Positions 22,001-31,138 of a DNA stretch of 64,000 nt are shown here, one piece after another (position 1 is the first letter of the stretch; the number at the start of each line of letters is the position of its first letter). Position numbers and translations under genes: made by a program. This DNA comes from Corydoras sp. C115. Lineage: Eukaryota; Chordata; Actinopteri; Siluriformes; Callichthyidae. The notes under the pieces are model-generated. The model did no database searches. It worked only from the letters and a program-made list of their open reading frames with translations, and was not told the origin of the DNA. The stretch spans positions 1,309,501 through 1,373,500 of the forward strand of contig JAFMOC010000024.1 of NCBI GenBank assembly GCA_019802505.1. The letters are read 5' to 3'.

Positions 22001-24475
22001 TTTAATCTACATATAATTTCAACACATAGAACAATATGATGTAATACATTTGTGCTGTGTTTTGTTTTTGTGGATTTTCTAATTGTACAGTGAGTAAATT
22101 ACCAAGTGAGTACATTTAATATGTTATTTTGTTTGGCATTATTATATTTATACTATTTCTGTTATTCACCCACCTGTTCCTGATGCATGAGGCTCCACCA
22201 GACCCTTATAGGTTACACCTGTGTGAACCTCAACACCCAACAGCAGAGCCAACTTCAGCAGAATCAGCTGCAACTGCCGGATGCCTACACGAGAAAAAAA
22301 AAATACAAAATACCCAGTGTTTATAATAAATAGCATTTAAACTTGCTTAGTGGTCAAATTCCAGTTTGATGACATGCAATTAGATTTTAGATCTTTTCTT
22401 ATTCTTTTACTTTATTCTTAGTTATAATTTGAGTATGTACATATTGAGCTATGACTAAATTAATTCAAGTGGTAAACTCAAAAAAATGACTTGCAACAGA
22501 AACCCTGATCTTATACATTAGAAATAATGCATAATGTTTACCTGTCAGCAAAACGGAATTAGTACCACGTTAAAAAAAAATAACAAAATGTCGATGCACA
22601 TAATTATTAGCAGGAATGCATTTCCTGTTTTGAAGTAATGGTACTTACTGATGTGGTCAAGAGAACCAGTACAAAATTTGCCATAAAATTTCTTTGCACC
22701 AAGATTACGTAAATCTCGGATGGTAAAAGACCACAGGTGCAGAACGTTATTCCTAGAAAAAGAATTTCTCTTTTCCAACAAAACGACCTGTGCACCAAGC
22801 AGAGCCAACTCTATAGCAGTCCTCAAGCCACATGGACCCGCTCCAAGAACCAAACACTGTAGAACACAAACAAGAAAAATACAGAGTTGAAAAGTTGATG
22901 CATGAATTTGACCCAAATACATAACTAGCAATGGCTTCACTAGACGATTTTTTTAAGTCAGTTGTTTTGAGTCATTTAAGCTGAACAGAATTATCTGATT
23001 AATAATATAAATGTTAAAAATCTTATTAGTTTAACTGAGTTAAAAGTGTTTTCCTACTGATTTTTTAACATTCAGTGCATCTGGAGGTAGAGTCCAGCAA
23101 TAACAGATTCCAGTAGCCTTGGTAACACTCACATTGCGGCTTAGTGTGACTTAATGTCTTACTGATGTTTGTTTTTTACAGCACCAATATATTAATCAGG
23201 GAAATATAAGAATGAATGTATTTTTAGGTTGCACTTCATTACTTAGTGAGCCTAAAGAAGGTTGTCATCGAGTTTGGTGCACAATAGTTGCCGAATGTTT
23301 ATTCAGCAGCACCCTTGAAAAATTCACAAATCATTTTCGTAAGTCACACTAGCAGCTCTTTCAACTGACTGTTGAAAGAGCTGCTAGCTGCTACTAATGA
23401 TTTTTCAGATTTGTGGATTTATAAAATGTCTTTGTTAAACTTCATTTACATTCCTCATTATTTTTTTTTGTTGTTGTTTTTTTCCAAAAAACCCACCTAG
23501 AAGCAACCAATTATGCAGATATTAACATTCACACCATTTGCAGAAAATGTTATCACAAACCCGGAGAACAGGCCTGTTATTTTATAAATGTTAAATGTAC
23601 GAGTTGTCAAATTTTCTGGATTGTATATGAGCTTGTTAATAATCTCACTATCACTGAAAGTTTGAAACAAAGTGTGAATGTTTTTCCACAATATTCTGAA
23701 TTTATCACTAGGTAAAATTTATATTTGTGAGATCTCAGCTCATCTTATGTTTAATCTTCTACTAGGGTGGGGGTCCCCATGCCCAACAAACGGAGAATGT
23801 TTTGGCCACTGGGCAGATACATCCAGGACAGGTCGCCAATTCTGGGCACACTTACTCACACAGAAACACACTATATGGGGCAAATTTAAATAAGGACAAT
23901 TTAAAGCAGCCAATTCAGAAGTAGAACCCTCATGTGGACACGGGAAGAAAATGGAAACCCAGATCGGGATACAAACCTGCATCCCCAGCACTAAGAGGTG
24001 GACTTGGGAACCACAACACCACCACCATATTATATTATTATTATTAGTAGTAGTAGTAGTAGTATAATTTGAATTATAGTCATTAGCCAAAAACAGTCCA
24101 ATGAAAACATTTGAATGCAAAACATTTTTGCTTCCTGGCTTTATTTGTGTGATCTGTATAGTATGTGTAATTAATTATAAATATATTAAAAAAATCATTT
24201 AATAGATATTGATTTACCGTAGTTTTGGAACAGACTTTGCCCTGCCCATAGTCTGGATGGGAAGCTCTTTTGTCAATCTTCTGCCAGAGATCTTTAGCTT
24301 TCCAGTAGTTAAGCTTTTCCTTTAGCTTGCTGTAAAAGTGCTGGTAGTCCTTAGGATCCAACTCCAGGTGGAGACAAAGCTCAGCAAATTTCTGTTGAAC
24401 CTCTTTACAGGTTTGGGCAGCCACAAAACGGTCAAACAGTGTGTGAGCCGAGTTACTGGCATTCTGATCTGCCAT
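114..24475 (-). CDS. mical1: MICAL1 F-actin monooxygenase, split gene, 3' end outside window
   Basis: MICAL1 is a cytoplasmic flavoprotein that uses FAD, NADPH and O2 to oxidise methionines of F-actin and disassemble filaments. Seventeen coding exons were joined by eye, and all phases agree: 24218-24475, 22649-22856, 22174-22284, 20986-21081, 20206-20361, 19653-19753, 17789-18046, 16490-16605, 15413-15539, 15180-15267, 14895-15042, 12403-12599, 6210-6304, 4230-4295, 3722-3905, 2197-2495, 114-984. They encode about 1126 residues: monooxygenase 1-490 (GAGPCG at 91-96, GD at 391-392), CH about 507-612, basic and coiled linker 620-675, LIM 691-744, then a long linker. The bMERB domain must lie left of position 1. 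Assignment to MICAL1 rather than MICAL2 or MICAL3 rests on FDVFISAGGGRFVPDG and FDFTSMHRAE, which resemble MICAL1. The start is MADQNASNSAHTLFDRF, just after an acceptor. Confidence 0.93.
1270..1348. repeat. near-perfect hairpin in a mical1 intron
   Basis: The arms at 1271-1306 and 1312-1347 pair over 36 bases with one G-T wobble and one mismatch around a 5-base loop (tcttg). The left arm starts atttaaagcaatgtggaaa. It includes an 8-bp A/T block. It may be a small palindromic element or a transcribed stem. Confidence 0.85.
2197..2495 (-). CDS. mical1: mical1 exon, LIM end and linker
   Basis: It begins GRFFCEQHSDPEEKKQAVEQ, which supplies the last two LIM zinc ligands. A polar, low-complexity linker with no known fold follows. 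The acceptor is TTCCACAG and the donor ACAGAG|GTATGG, phase 0. Confidence 0.9.
3393..3698 (-). mobile_element. V-SINE beside the mical1 LIM exon
   Basis: The (CATT)n tail is at the left. The V-core tttttggactgtgggagaaa and gagaacatggaatctccact follow, and the tRNA-like B-box region ends at attgggattcaaacctggtt. The rest of the head is missing. It ends about 23 bases from the LIM exon donor. Its sense direction is the same as mical1. Confidence 0.8.
3722..3905 (-). CDS. mical1: mical1 exon, LIM domain
   Basis: It holds the first LIM zinc ligands C691, C694, H712, C715 (CYFC...HRSC) and the start of the second site C718, C721 (CHQC). The final ligands C741 and H744 come from the next exon. The donor is ACACAG|GTGGGA. 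A V-SINE ends about 23 bases downstream of this donor. Confidence 0.95.
4230..4295 (-). CDS. mical1: mical1 exon, charged coiled segment
   Basis: Twenty-two codons, phase 0 on both sides. It encodes ERLVAEKEEKKQIMEEEEER and KD, a highly charged helix before the LIM domain. The acceptor is CTTAG and the donor GAT|GTGAGT. Confidence 0.82.
4840..5110 (+). mobile_element. old V-SINE, plus orientation
   Basis: A degraded head (ggaatccaggttcgaagttc) is followed by gggtggagtttcatgtactc and the tail-side words tgggtgtatctgcccagcgc. It is heavily diverged and has no tail repeat. Confidence 0.65.
5380..5580. repeat. dispersed repeat, degraded copy of the 53620 family
   Basis: It contains gatgcttttatgcaaagcaa, gacttgctcaagggttcgca and 'aacctaaccactaagctat'. 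Confidence 0.55.
6210..6304 (-). CDS. mical1: mical1 exon, basic linker after CH
   Basis: It encodes QSSSKTLSFSRTRSAVFFLN followed by KLKHNSLQRRK, a Ser/Arg/Lys-rich linker. Strong signals: acceptor TTTACAG and donor AAG|GTGAGT. The frame is compatible on both sides. Confidence 0.85.
6540..6800. repeat. intronic repeat shared with 21352-21585
   Basis: 'tattgctatcttgacaatgt', 'gcagtgcacaaacgcatagc' and 'aaacttttacattaacaata' recur in the same order near 21352-21585, in another mical1 intron. There is no coding. Probably an old DNA element; not recognised. Confidence 0.6.
7132..7442 (-). mobile_element. V-SINE with 12-bp target duplication
   Basis: The perfect duplication GTGTTAAAATAC lies at 7120-7131 and 7443-7454. 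The element runs from a CCATCCATT tail to the tRNA-like head (ggattcgaaccgggaatccc, then aaccactaaaccgtg). It is complete and reverse, in the mical1 intron. Confidence 0.9.
9340..9640 (+). pseudogene. LINE ORF2 C-terminal remnant
   Basis: The open part from 9431 encodes about 69 residues, including AGGRAFAHKIPQLWNSLPV and FKSRIKTHLLNCVFN. Upstream residues (HWLPV) lie in another frame, so it is a dead, frameshifted fragment in a mical1 intron. Confidence 0.75.
9340..10395 (+). mobile_element. 3' end of a non-LTR retrotransposon (L2/CR1-like)
   Basis: The 5' part translates with breaks as (L)HWLPVNLQ, then LYKPTSEFRSQGAGLLLAPR and LWNSLPVTVHNSESLFIFKS, the typical C-terminus of fish L2/CR1/Rex-type reverse transcriptase ORFs. 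The 3' UTR follows, with caaggtttcttccttaaaat and the end 'gcgctatataaataaattac'. Pieces of the same 3' end recur in reverse at 59565-59757 and 46185-46260. Confidence 0.75.
10494..10838. repeat. degraded MITE of the 14129 family
   Basis: The left edge reads gttaagtttggacacaacac and the right edge aacttttgactgctactata, with internal 'actacaaagtccatct' as in other family members. A T-run lies near 10577-10592. Confidence 0.55.
10880..11000 (+). repeat. second tRNA-headed SINE type
   Basis: 'gtcgaaggcttgtggttaaa' and 'ctctggttcaattcccaggc' resemble a tRNA head without a V-core. Relatives lie at 46780-46915 (plus), 56875-56995 (reverse) and 58745-58925 (reverse). Confidence 0.5.
12403..12599 (-). 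CDS. mical1: mical1 exon, second half of CH domain
   Basis: It encodes NNQLAFDILQKEFGIVPIMA and then EIDQLSVVLYLTQVHNAFSE, the closing helices of the CH domain. The donor GCAG|GTAATA is phase 1 and joins in frame to the exon at 6304 across a roughly 6.1-kb intron. Confidence 0.93.
12600..14894 (-). other. mical1 intron within the CH domain
   Basis: AT-rich, with one MITE (14129-14550) and a weak tRNA-like SINE remnant near 13470-13620. No coding exon is required or seen. Confidence 0.65.
14129..14550. mobile_element. MITE, 'ACTGGTACTGTA'-ended family
   Basis: The left end reads ataccagataaaagtttgga. The right end on the complement reads tacagtaccagtcaaggttt. The two correspond over about 38 bases with mismatches. 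There is no long open frame. Related pieces recur at about 10494-10838, 17437-17548, 29835-30080 and 62050-62560. Confidence 0.65.
14895..15042 (-). CDS. mical1: mical1 exon, first half of CH domain
   Basis: It carries LLGWCQKHTAWCDRVEVKDL then WRSGLALCALIHHFRPKLI, the classic calponin-homology pattern (LLxWC, W-x-DGLALCALIH). The acceptor GAGCAG has a poor pyrimidine tract but is required by phase. Confidence 0.92.
15180..15267 (-). CDS. mical1: mical1 exon, linker before CH domain
   Basis: It encodes VKHLYVVDDFSDNKKINKRN and then STITCSKKQ, matching the QVRxLYD linker of MICALs. Its phase (0 in, 1 out) is what fixes the weak acceptor of the next exon at 15042. Confidence 0.88.
15413..15539 (-). 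CDS. mical1: mical1 exon, end of monooxygenase domain
   Basis: It reads ESVYQLLSQTTPENLSRNSG and then DPVTRYPNVNVSSIKPLQ. This is the YQLLSQT..DPxTRYPN signature that closes the MICAL oxygenase domain. The donor is TTACAG|GTGAAA, phase 0. Confidence 0.94.
16490..16605 (-). CDS. mical1: mical1 exon, FAD-closing helix
   Basis: It encodes PFWPLGTGIARGFLAAFDVA followed by WMVRSWGKG, the last FAD-contacting loop and helix of the oxygenase domain. The acceptor is ATCTAG and the donor GAGAG|GTAGTG, which is not a strong consensus. Confidence 0.94.
16816..17145 (+). mobile_element. V-SINE, plus orientation
   Basis: The head is gtggttagcacattcgcctc with B-box ggtttgaatcc. The V-core is tgttctccctgtgg. 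The tail ends gaataaataaatgaa. It is moderately diverged. Confidence 0.8.
17437..17548. repeat. right-end fragment of the 14129 MITE family
   Basis: It shares 'gtactacagtc', 'aactacaaagt' and 'atggtaagtggagaaat', and ends ttttgactggtactgtata, the family terminus. Confidence 0.6.
17789..18046 (-). CDS. mical1: mical1 exon, GD motif
   Basis: This 86-codon exon runs from DFGDAEKLLAPANVDQEALL to KKLLIGLVGDCLVE. The GD motif (G391-D392) binds the FAD ribose and phosphate in this hydroxylase fold. FDFTSMHRAENSSLV is MICAL1-like. A hAT element begins 81 bases upstream of its acceptor. Confidence 0.95.
18803..18902 (-). mobile_element. truncated V-SINE 3' end inside the hAT element
   Basis: It begins (CATT)n on plus and reads cattatctaccgctttatcc, then the conserved ccatccaggggagaacgttt. 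It stops abruptly at gcgctggg. Only the SINE 3' end is present, in reverse orientation, consistent with 5' truncation on insertion. Confidence 0.8.
19024..19073. repeat. (TGCG)/(TG)n/(G)n microsatellite
   Basis: 'gtgcgtgcgtgtgtgtgtgt' followed by about 19 G, inside the hAT element. Confidence 0.95.
19653..19753 (-). CDS. mical1: mical1 exon, IDLENIVYYKDDTHYF segment
   Basis: It reads IDLENIVYYKDDTHYFVMTA and then KKNSLLKKGVIKQ. This is the most conserved stretch of the MICAL oxygenase, near the catalytic pocket. The acceptor follows a T-rich tract ending CCTCAG. The donor is CAA|GTAAGG. Confidence 0.94.
20206..20361 (-). CDS. mical1: mical1 exon, monooxygenase core
   Basis: It contains ELRGKLAIGITANFINRHT and then EISGVARIYNQKFFQEL, both strongly conserved in the MICAL monooxygenase domain. 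The acceptor is ATTAG and the donor GATGG|GTATGT. Phases match both neighbours. Confidence 0.94.
20986..21081 (-). CDS. mical1: mical1 exon, DG-motif region
   Basis: It reads WKALLHPESHPASSYQFDV and continues into ISAGGGRFVPDG. The last part is the FAD/NADPH-contacting DG motif region and resembles MICAL1 (GGKFVPEG) more than MICAL3 (GDGRRNTLEG). The donor is GATG|GTAAGC. Confidence 0.93.
21352..21585. repeat. second copy of the 6540 intronic repeat
   Basis: 'tattgctatcttgacaatgt', 'cggcagtgcacaaacccaaa' and 'caaacttttacatcaacaat' match the 6540-6800 copy. Both are in the same orientation. Confidence 0.6.
22174..22284 (-). CDS. mical1: mical1 exon, SIRQLQLILLK segment
   Basis: Phase 1 in and phase 1 out. 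It reads IRQLQLILLKLALLLGVEV and then VTYKGLVEPHASG, the conserved helix and strand after the FAD motif in MICALs. The donor is AACAG|GTGGGT. Confidence 0.93.
22649..22856 (-). CDS. mical1: mical1 exon, FAD-binding Rossmann motif
   Basis: It starts at C87 after CTACAG and ends at CATCA|GTAAGT. It carries the dinucleotide-binding motif LGAGPCGLR, the acidic end of the second strand (VVLLEKR), and FSRNNVLHLW. The catalytic core looks intact, with no frameshift or stop. Confidence 0.95.
23738..24013 (-). mobile_element. V-SINE, reverse, degraded
   Basis: It contains tcccc-atgcccaacaaacgg, ctgggcagatacatccagga and the head-side 'cagcactaagaggtgg'. A (TAT/TAG)n run follows at about 24028-24065. 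Confidence 0.7.
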
Positions 24476-24488
24476 GTTTACAGAAGGC
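24218..24488 (-). CDS. mical1: mical1 first coding exon (start codon)
   Basis: The acceptor TTGCAG lies before 24488. Thirteen untranslated bases then lead to the ATG at 24475-24473. The exon encodes 86 residues of the helical start of the monooxygenase domain, including LNYWKAKDLWQKIDKR, a MICAL hallmark. The donor is ACG|GTAAAT, phase 0. Because an acceptor precedes the ATG, at least one non-coding exon must lie further right. Confidence 0.93.
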
Positions 24489-25495
24489 CTGCAACGAAGA
24501 GACGATAACATTAGTAAGTCATAAACAAAAACTTTTAACCTGATCAAAACTGAATTGCACATTATACGCCTATATTGACAAGTGTTATCTCAAAGTTGTG
24601 TAAGGCCACATCAAAAACTTCACCTTCTAGTGCGTCAAAGTGCCATCTAATGACTTACAATTTAACACAGTCACAGGATGTAACAAAATGCCTGATTTTA
24701 CAATGATAAAAATATTTTTCAACCTTTTTACCTAAACTATGCGTGAGAGTCAGCATACAGAACCGGGTAACAGATGTACATGAGCTCTACCTAAAGGCTT
24801 TAGCTTTCATATAATAGCACCGGACAGTGAATACACAGTTAAATGGAACAACAGGTTTCTCTTAACAAATGCACAAAAGAAACAAAAACACAACAGAATG
24901 CATGCAGCTGCTAAATAAACAAAACACAGTGACACAAAAACAGTCGTTGATGCATTTATTAAATATTTTCAAACGTGTAAAAAAAAAAAACTTTATTGAA
25001 GCAAAACTTTTCAGAATGAGATAGTGATGAGTCTTGTAAAAAATATCTTTCTCTGAATTCTCTGTTCTTTGACGATCGGGCCCTTTACAGGACCATCATA
25101 GATCAGGTGCTATTTGCGTAGTGGATGAGTCTCAGCACCACATGACATGGTGGACGAATATAAGTGTGTTGCGCCGCGGGTACAAGTGAATCAGACACAG
25201 ACTGGAGTTTTAAACGCTGTGTCTATTTACTGTACACTGCATTAAACAGTTTACCTTATTTCTCCACCTTGTAGATACAAAATATTACAGCGTTTAATTA
25301 GAATTTCAATAAACGCATTTATAAATAAAACCTTGTTTTTTTTATAGTGTGTTTGTAATGGTATAATTAATGCAATAAGACAGTCGAGGTTGTGTATTAT
25401 TGTAAATAAAACTCAAAATAGGTATAACTGTACTCCACCACGCATCACGCCTAATAACCTCTTTCCCTTCATTTATTCTAATGAATTATAGCATG

Positions 25496-25562
25496 CCCTC
25501 TCATCCTTTATCATCTGCTTTATCCTCTATTAAGGTTGCGAGGGGAGAGGGGGGTCCCCATT
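25496..25562 (-). mobile_element. V-SINE tail fragment
   Basis: Only the 3' end is present: tcatctgctttatcctctat, then a G-rich patch and 'gtccccattcc'. Confidence 0.55.
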
Positions 25563-25849
25563 CCACATTTTCGGTTGGTGAATTATTAGTCCAGCAGGGT
25601 TACTGAGGAGTTCAAAAAGTCTTCAAAAGTCTAGATAATCTGATCTGGTCTGATCTACTTGTACCAGCACAACACATTTAACACACCATCACTATGTCAA
25701 TATCACCATCTTTTGTTTTAGCCACTTAACTTTAGTAAACAACTGTTTTGCTGAGGATCACCACCAGCTAAAAACTTCAATGGGGTTCTGCTTATTAAAG
25801 AAGAAGTAACAGATGTAAACAACATAGTAGTTATTAGTAGAGGTAGGGT

Positions 25850-26000
25850 GTGGTAACTCAGTGGTTAGGGTGTTGTGATATCAATCTGAAGGTTGTGGGT
25901 TTAAATCCCAGGTCTCCTGAAGTTTCCACTGTAGTTTTTGAGCAAGACCCTTAATCCTTATTGCTCCAGGGTTGCTATAATCAACAAATGTTCTGACCCC
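25850..26000. repeat. tRNA-headed repeat fragment
   Basis: 'gtaactcagtggttagggtg' and 'gaaggttgtgggtttaaatc' look like A- and B-box remnants. 'gagcaagacccttaatcctt' follows. A related piece is at 16017-16140. Confidence 0.5.
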
Positions 26001-27455
26001 AACCAACTTAAGAAAAACAAATTACACATATATGGTTGATGCAAATTAAAAATAAAAGAACAGAGGGTGTACTTAATAAAGGAATATATACAAACACACA
26101 CCCAATATGACCTTTTACAAAACTGAAAGATGAGCTAATGCCCATTTTGAAATTTTACATTTATCAGGATAAAATCCAAAACAATATTCTCTATTTTGTC
26201 TTTGTCTTGTCTATCCAGCTTTCCGTTTGTCCTTTTTTACATTTTCCCAGCATAAACGTTTCATTTTTCAAGCTTACCCAATAAGACAGCTGCAGATTAG
26301 TACTTTGGGTTTGAAGAACAGATGATGAGAAGATGTGTGTCTCTTTCTACTGTACACTAAACAGTAATATAGTTTATCCGGCACACAGGATTATAAAAAA
26401 TAAATAAAAAAAACCCTGAAAGAACTGCTAATAATATGACATTTTGGACAACAGCCCATTTTACAATTTCAGCCACCAAACCTTTACCAACATTAGAGGA
26501 ACCTCTTTTTTGATTTACTTTCCTTAAATATTAGAACATCAAAGTAAATAACCAGAAACAGAACAATGGATAATTCATTTTGAAACATTGTGAAACATTT
26601 TGATTTCACATTAAGATTATTTGTCAGAAGAACCACATGGACACGTTATTATGATATTCACTCATATGACTTTTATAAAAAGAACATCCCTTCCCATTTT
26701 AAACAGGTCTGTCAGTTGCCAGCGAATTGCTAAACGTACGTTTGTTCAGCAACACCGACCTAAAAAACAGATTATGATTTAGTTAAACACAGTTGTTTTT
26801 GTTCCCTCTGGTTATTTAAATAACTAAAAGTAACTGAGAACAGCTCTATGAACTGAAGCATTTTCATAATTAATGCAGGGCATTTTTTACATGATGCAAA
26901 TAAATTTGAATAAAAAGGATAGTCCATAACAGTAAAACTTGTCGATGACTCATTCAGCCTTCCTGCTCAGTCACTGCTCTGCAGTTTCCACCGACTTCCT
27001 TCCTCTGATTAATGTGGAAATACTCTGCAACTAAACCAGCGTGATCTCGCCATTCTCGTGTGTTAGGTTTATTACTCTTTTATGGTCAAGGGGGTAAATG
27101 GTTGTAAAACACAAGATGAAAGTACATTAGGGTAACAGAAGAAAGCCTCATATTCTAACAAATATAAAGCTTTTTATGTCACTGGTAGCATTTTAAATAA
27201 CAGCAGGTATAAGGCTTCAAAAGTGCAGACCCTAAGATTTACTCTTGTATCTAATGGTGCACTTTAAAATACTTTTCCCCAATCACAATATATATATTTT
27301 AATAAGCCGATCTCAAAACTATTTTTATATTATAACCTTGTTAACCCTGAGGCTTGTGCATTCTCACTTACAACAGCAGCCATGTTTTTGTAGAGTAAAA
27401 GCACCATCAAAAATCTAATTAAAAAGTCAAAATAAAGTAATAAACCAGAATTTAG

Positions 27456-27712
27456 GGGTGGCACAGTCACTTAGTGGTTTGCACGTTTGCCTCTCAGCGC
27501 CGTGTCAGTGTGGGTTTCCTCCGGGTTCTTCAGTTTTCTCCCACAGTCCAAAAACATGGATGTAAGTTAAACTGACCGCTCTAAATTGCCCCGATATATC
27601 TGTGTGAGTGAATGAGGGTGGTCCAACAATATACATATGATATATGATATAGACGCAATAGATATGGGGAACCCCCCACGACCCTAATAGAGGATTAAGC
27701 AGAAGATTAAAT
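27456..27712 (+). mobile_element. V-SINE, plus, with internal deletion
   Basis: The head (tggcacagtcacttagtggt; cgtttgcctctcagcgcc) jumps directly to the V-core gtgtgggtttcctccgggtt, so the B-box region is deleted. The tail is cgaccctaatagaggattaa. Confidence 0.75.
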
Positions 27713-28676
27713 CAACTGTTAAAGGCATAATGATATTGAAGCCTGCACTATGAGTGCACTGATCCATAATTTCAAATGATTAGCAAAATTTAGTATTTTC
27801 AGTTTACCCATCATGAAATTGTGATAAGAAACAGGGAAAATCATAAAAAACAAAACGGGAATAGAGAGGACATGTAGATTCCACACAAAAAGGGTCAGTG
27901 TTTGGCCGTACTGGGGATCGAACCCAGGTTCGTTTTGCTAGGAGAACTGCTGCAGGTGTTCATGCTTAATTCATCACATATGCAGCTCCAACCCCCAATC
28001 TTTTGATCATTTCAGTGGCAAGAGGTCTCCAAAAAAAATAAAAATTAAGAGTCCTATGTGCATTAAAGTGCAGCATATCTGCCTGCTACAACCCCTGCCA
28101 GCCTAAGTGCTAAAACTTTAAAGAGGTGAGGAAAAACAGCAGTGAGGAAATGCCCATTCCTTACGCAAGTCCATATTTTACTGATCATGTTAGTTTTCTA
28201 ATGTGGTTTACCGCTGACAACAGACAACTAAGCAAAATTGCGTTTCTAATCTTCCAATTTCCAACAGGTCATAATAAAAGCAGTACTAAAATTTTTACTC
28301 CGATCTGTTGCTACATTTTCAGCAAATTTTATAATCCAAACAGTTCACCTTTAACATTAAACCACTTCCTTGTTTCTAAACTTATTGCTCATTTTATCAG
28401 ATCCGTTCACCACACAAATAAATTGATGCTCTATTTAACATGTTCGCTGGTCAGTTCCTCCTCACACACCACTACAGAACAGGAATAATTTGGGTTATGG
28501 ATCTTCTTATTAAGATGTAACATCTTTAAAATATGTCTTAGTTATGTTCGCAAGCCAATGCAACCCTTGAGTTAATTACCACTTCCTTGGGCTATTAAAC
28601 CCACAAAACTAACACTGCACTCTGTGCGTGTTTAAACTTAGCCCTTCCAGGATGTTTTTTTTTTTCATTTTATCTT

Positions 28677-28885
28677 TTCATTACCTTCCACTTAATCCTT
28701 TACTAGGGTAGTGGGGGTGGGGGTTTCCCATGCCCATCAAGGGGAAAATGTTTAGGGTGCTTGGGAAGGCACACCCAGGACAGGGTCCAATCTATCGCCG
28801 GGCACATTCACTCATACAGACACACACTATATTTAGAGTCTTCAATTTACCTTAAATCCATGTTTTTTTGGGATTCGAACCTGGA
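28677..28885 (-). mobile_element. V-SINE, reverse, internally deleted
   Basis: The tail side is complete (atgcccatcaaggggaaaat). The sequence jumps from 'ccatgttttttt' to 'gggattcgaacctgg', so most of the V-core is missing. Confidence 0.7.
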
Positions 28886-29338
28886 TGTTAAAAAAAACAA
28901 TAATATATTCTTGCAAAAATTTCATAAGCATGTGCTGATAGTTCTAAAATAAAGGCTTTAAATAAATGTGTTATAAAACAAACATGCACTTAAAGCGGGT
29001 AGCACGTATGTTATTTCTATTAATATACAAAACTATATATGAAATGGGGTGATATATGAGTGGCTTCGTCATTGCAACTGAAAGTGAGAGTAGCTGAGAC
29101 ATAGAGCTTAGATAATAGAGACTAGTATCATTTTTTTTTATACCGTTGCAGCGATGTGACTGACATAAGATTTAAAAGAAAAAGAACAATACTACACTGT
29201 AAGAAACAAGGGCAGATGAGGGGTCATTTTCTGTCCCGCAAGATATAATTTACACCCCAATAGTACCCCTAGAGAGCAGGTATTATTTGGATGGTTCATT
29301 TTTCCTATAACAGCAGTGTCACTGAGGTGATTAATAAA

Positions 29339-29450
29339 GCAATAAGGCCCTTGAGGTTGTGCATTATTGTGAATACTTCTTGGGATGTAACTGTACACCT
29401 CTTTCCCGTGATTTATTCACAATAATACACAACCTCAAGAGCCTTATTGC
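29339..29450. repeat. inverted repeat, 37-bp arms
   Basis: The arms at 29339-29375 and 29414-29450 pair at 35 of 37 positions (left arm starts gcaataaggcccttgaggtt). The spacer is 38 bases. It lies at the left edge of the 29405 repeat, as if two copies met head to head. Confidence 0.8.
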
Positions 29451-29815
29451 TTGTATAAAACAGTTGCAAACATACTATAATAAAAAAAAAACAAGGTTTG
29501 ATTCATAAATTTGTTCATTAAAAGCATAAACGCTAATAATAAACTGGTCTTCTGCAACTTAATATAGTCCAGCTTTTTGAACTGAACGCCGATTGCTGAC
29601 AGGTTTGCGGTTTCTCTAATAATTAATTTAAAACTCCAATTTACAAAACACAGTTTATGAATAAAACGGGAAAAAATGTATTGTATATCATACATTGATA
29701 TAAATGTGAAGCGTTCAGAGGTGTGCGTTATTGTCAATAATGTCACGGCTGGACAAAAGGCTCAGCCAATCAGATTTAATGACCAGAACTACCAGTTTTA
29801 TGAATAACTACAAGG
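29405..29815. repeat. ~400-bp dispersed repeat, 'cacaataatacacaacct' family
   Basis: It starts ttcacaataatacacaacct, contains 'aatgtattgtatatcataca', and ends near 'gtcaataatgtcacggctgg' and 'ccaatcagattta'. A second copy at 61616-61985 keeps the same order. Shorter pieces occur at about 25330-25490 and 19480-19545. Probably a non-autonomous DNA element; I do not recognise the superfamily. Confidence 0.55.
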
Positions 29816-29834
29816 GTAGTAGAAAGAAACTACT

Positions 29835-30080
29835 AAAACCCCCTCACCGCACCAGTGTCATTGCAAGAACTGACAATATCCAATATGACAATCCACAACC
29901 CAAATGATACCCGTTTTATGATGGTCCTGACCAATAGAGAACAGAGAACCAACAGGGGGAAAAAAGAAAAACAGATCTTTAATTGTAAAAATACAAAGTT
30001 CATCTATATGGTAAGTGGAAGAAATCGACAATGGAGCAAGGGGGGGAGCGTGTCCAAACAATACAAACCTTAAAAAAAGT
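29835..30080. repeat. fragment of the 14129 MITE family
   Basis: It carries 'accagtgtcattgcaagaac', 'gtcctgaccaatagagaaca' and 'atatggtaagtgga', all found in related order in the other members. The ends are degraded. Confidence 0.55.
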
Positions 30081-30864
30081 ATTACAACAGTGGCACATAT
30101 CGCACTGCATTATCGCACTCCATACCGGTACAAGGACATACCTTTACTTTTGAGTGTGTAGGTAGGTTGAACACAAAACTGTCAGGAATGACTGCTATTC
30201 ATCAGCAGAGAATAGAGATTAAAGTCTGGGGCAGATTACACTTAGCTTCGAAAGTGAAAATGCTGTTTATAAAGCTATAAGCAAACACTTATTCGTAGAA
30301 TTTAATCAACAGACTAGTTTCATGTGGGTTTATGAATGCAGTGCAGTGCATGTACCGGCATTTACACAAAAGGATTTCATAATATAAATACAGATCAGGT
30401 TTAAGGCAGAACCTGTACTCTCAATGTAGGGAAGCTGATATTAACAACCACTAAAGTTTAAAAGAATAACATACAACATACATAGAACAATACATAAAAC
30501 TTTGAGACAAAAAGGGAACAATACTTCATATGATTGCCCAATTATTATTATTTTTTTATTATTATTAGGTGAGGTCACTAAAATTGAGTATCTACTTAAG
30601 GCTCAGTCTTTGCAACTGAGGATGGTTTTGCGGGTTACAACATTGTGCCAAACTTCATCGGAAGTTTAAAACAATCTTTCGCAGCACAGTGAAATGTGCA
30701 CTTCATGGTGGTAAATGCTGACATTATCAGGCCAGAGTGAACAAAACAGAAAGCCACAAGGGGTAAATGACAGTTTACACAATTTATAAAAAATAAACAT
30801 TATAAAGCTAAATAAAACACATCAGGGCATGTGAAACTTCTTCATACTATACATAGCAGTAAAC

Positions 30865-31138
30865 ATCCATCCACCCATTATCCTCCGCATAATCCTCTAC
30901 TAGGGTTGTCGGAGGGATAGAAGTGTTCCCCATGCCCAGCCGGGGAGAACTTTCCGGATGCTGGGCAGATACACCCAGGACAGGGTACTAATCTATCGCT
31001 GGGCACACACTCACACAGACACCCTCTATATGGGCCAATACGGAACATTTAATTTACTTTGATACAAGTTTTTTTGGACTGTGGGAAGAAACCGGAGAAC
31101 GCAGAGGAAACCCACACGGACACAGAGAGAACATGGAA
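30865..31138 (-). mobile_element. V-SINE, reverse, head missing
   Basis: It runs from catccatccacccattatcc through tgggcagatacacccaggac and gaagaaaccggagaacgcag to gaacatggaaact, where the tRNA-like head is lost. Confidence 0.8.

Noticed and set aside
1..24475. Assignment of the left gene to mical2 or mical3
   Set aside because: The DG-region (ISAGGGRFVPDG) and FDFTSMHRAE follow MICAL1. MICAL3 has different residues at both places.
28126..28488. 120-codon plus-strand open frame
   Set aside because: Composition is that of random AT-rich DNA. No motif, no splice or promoter context, and no recognisable homology.
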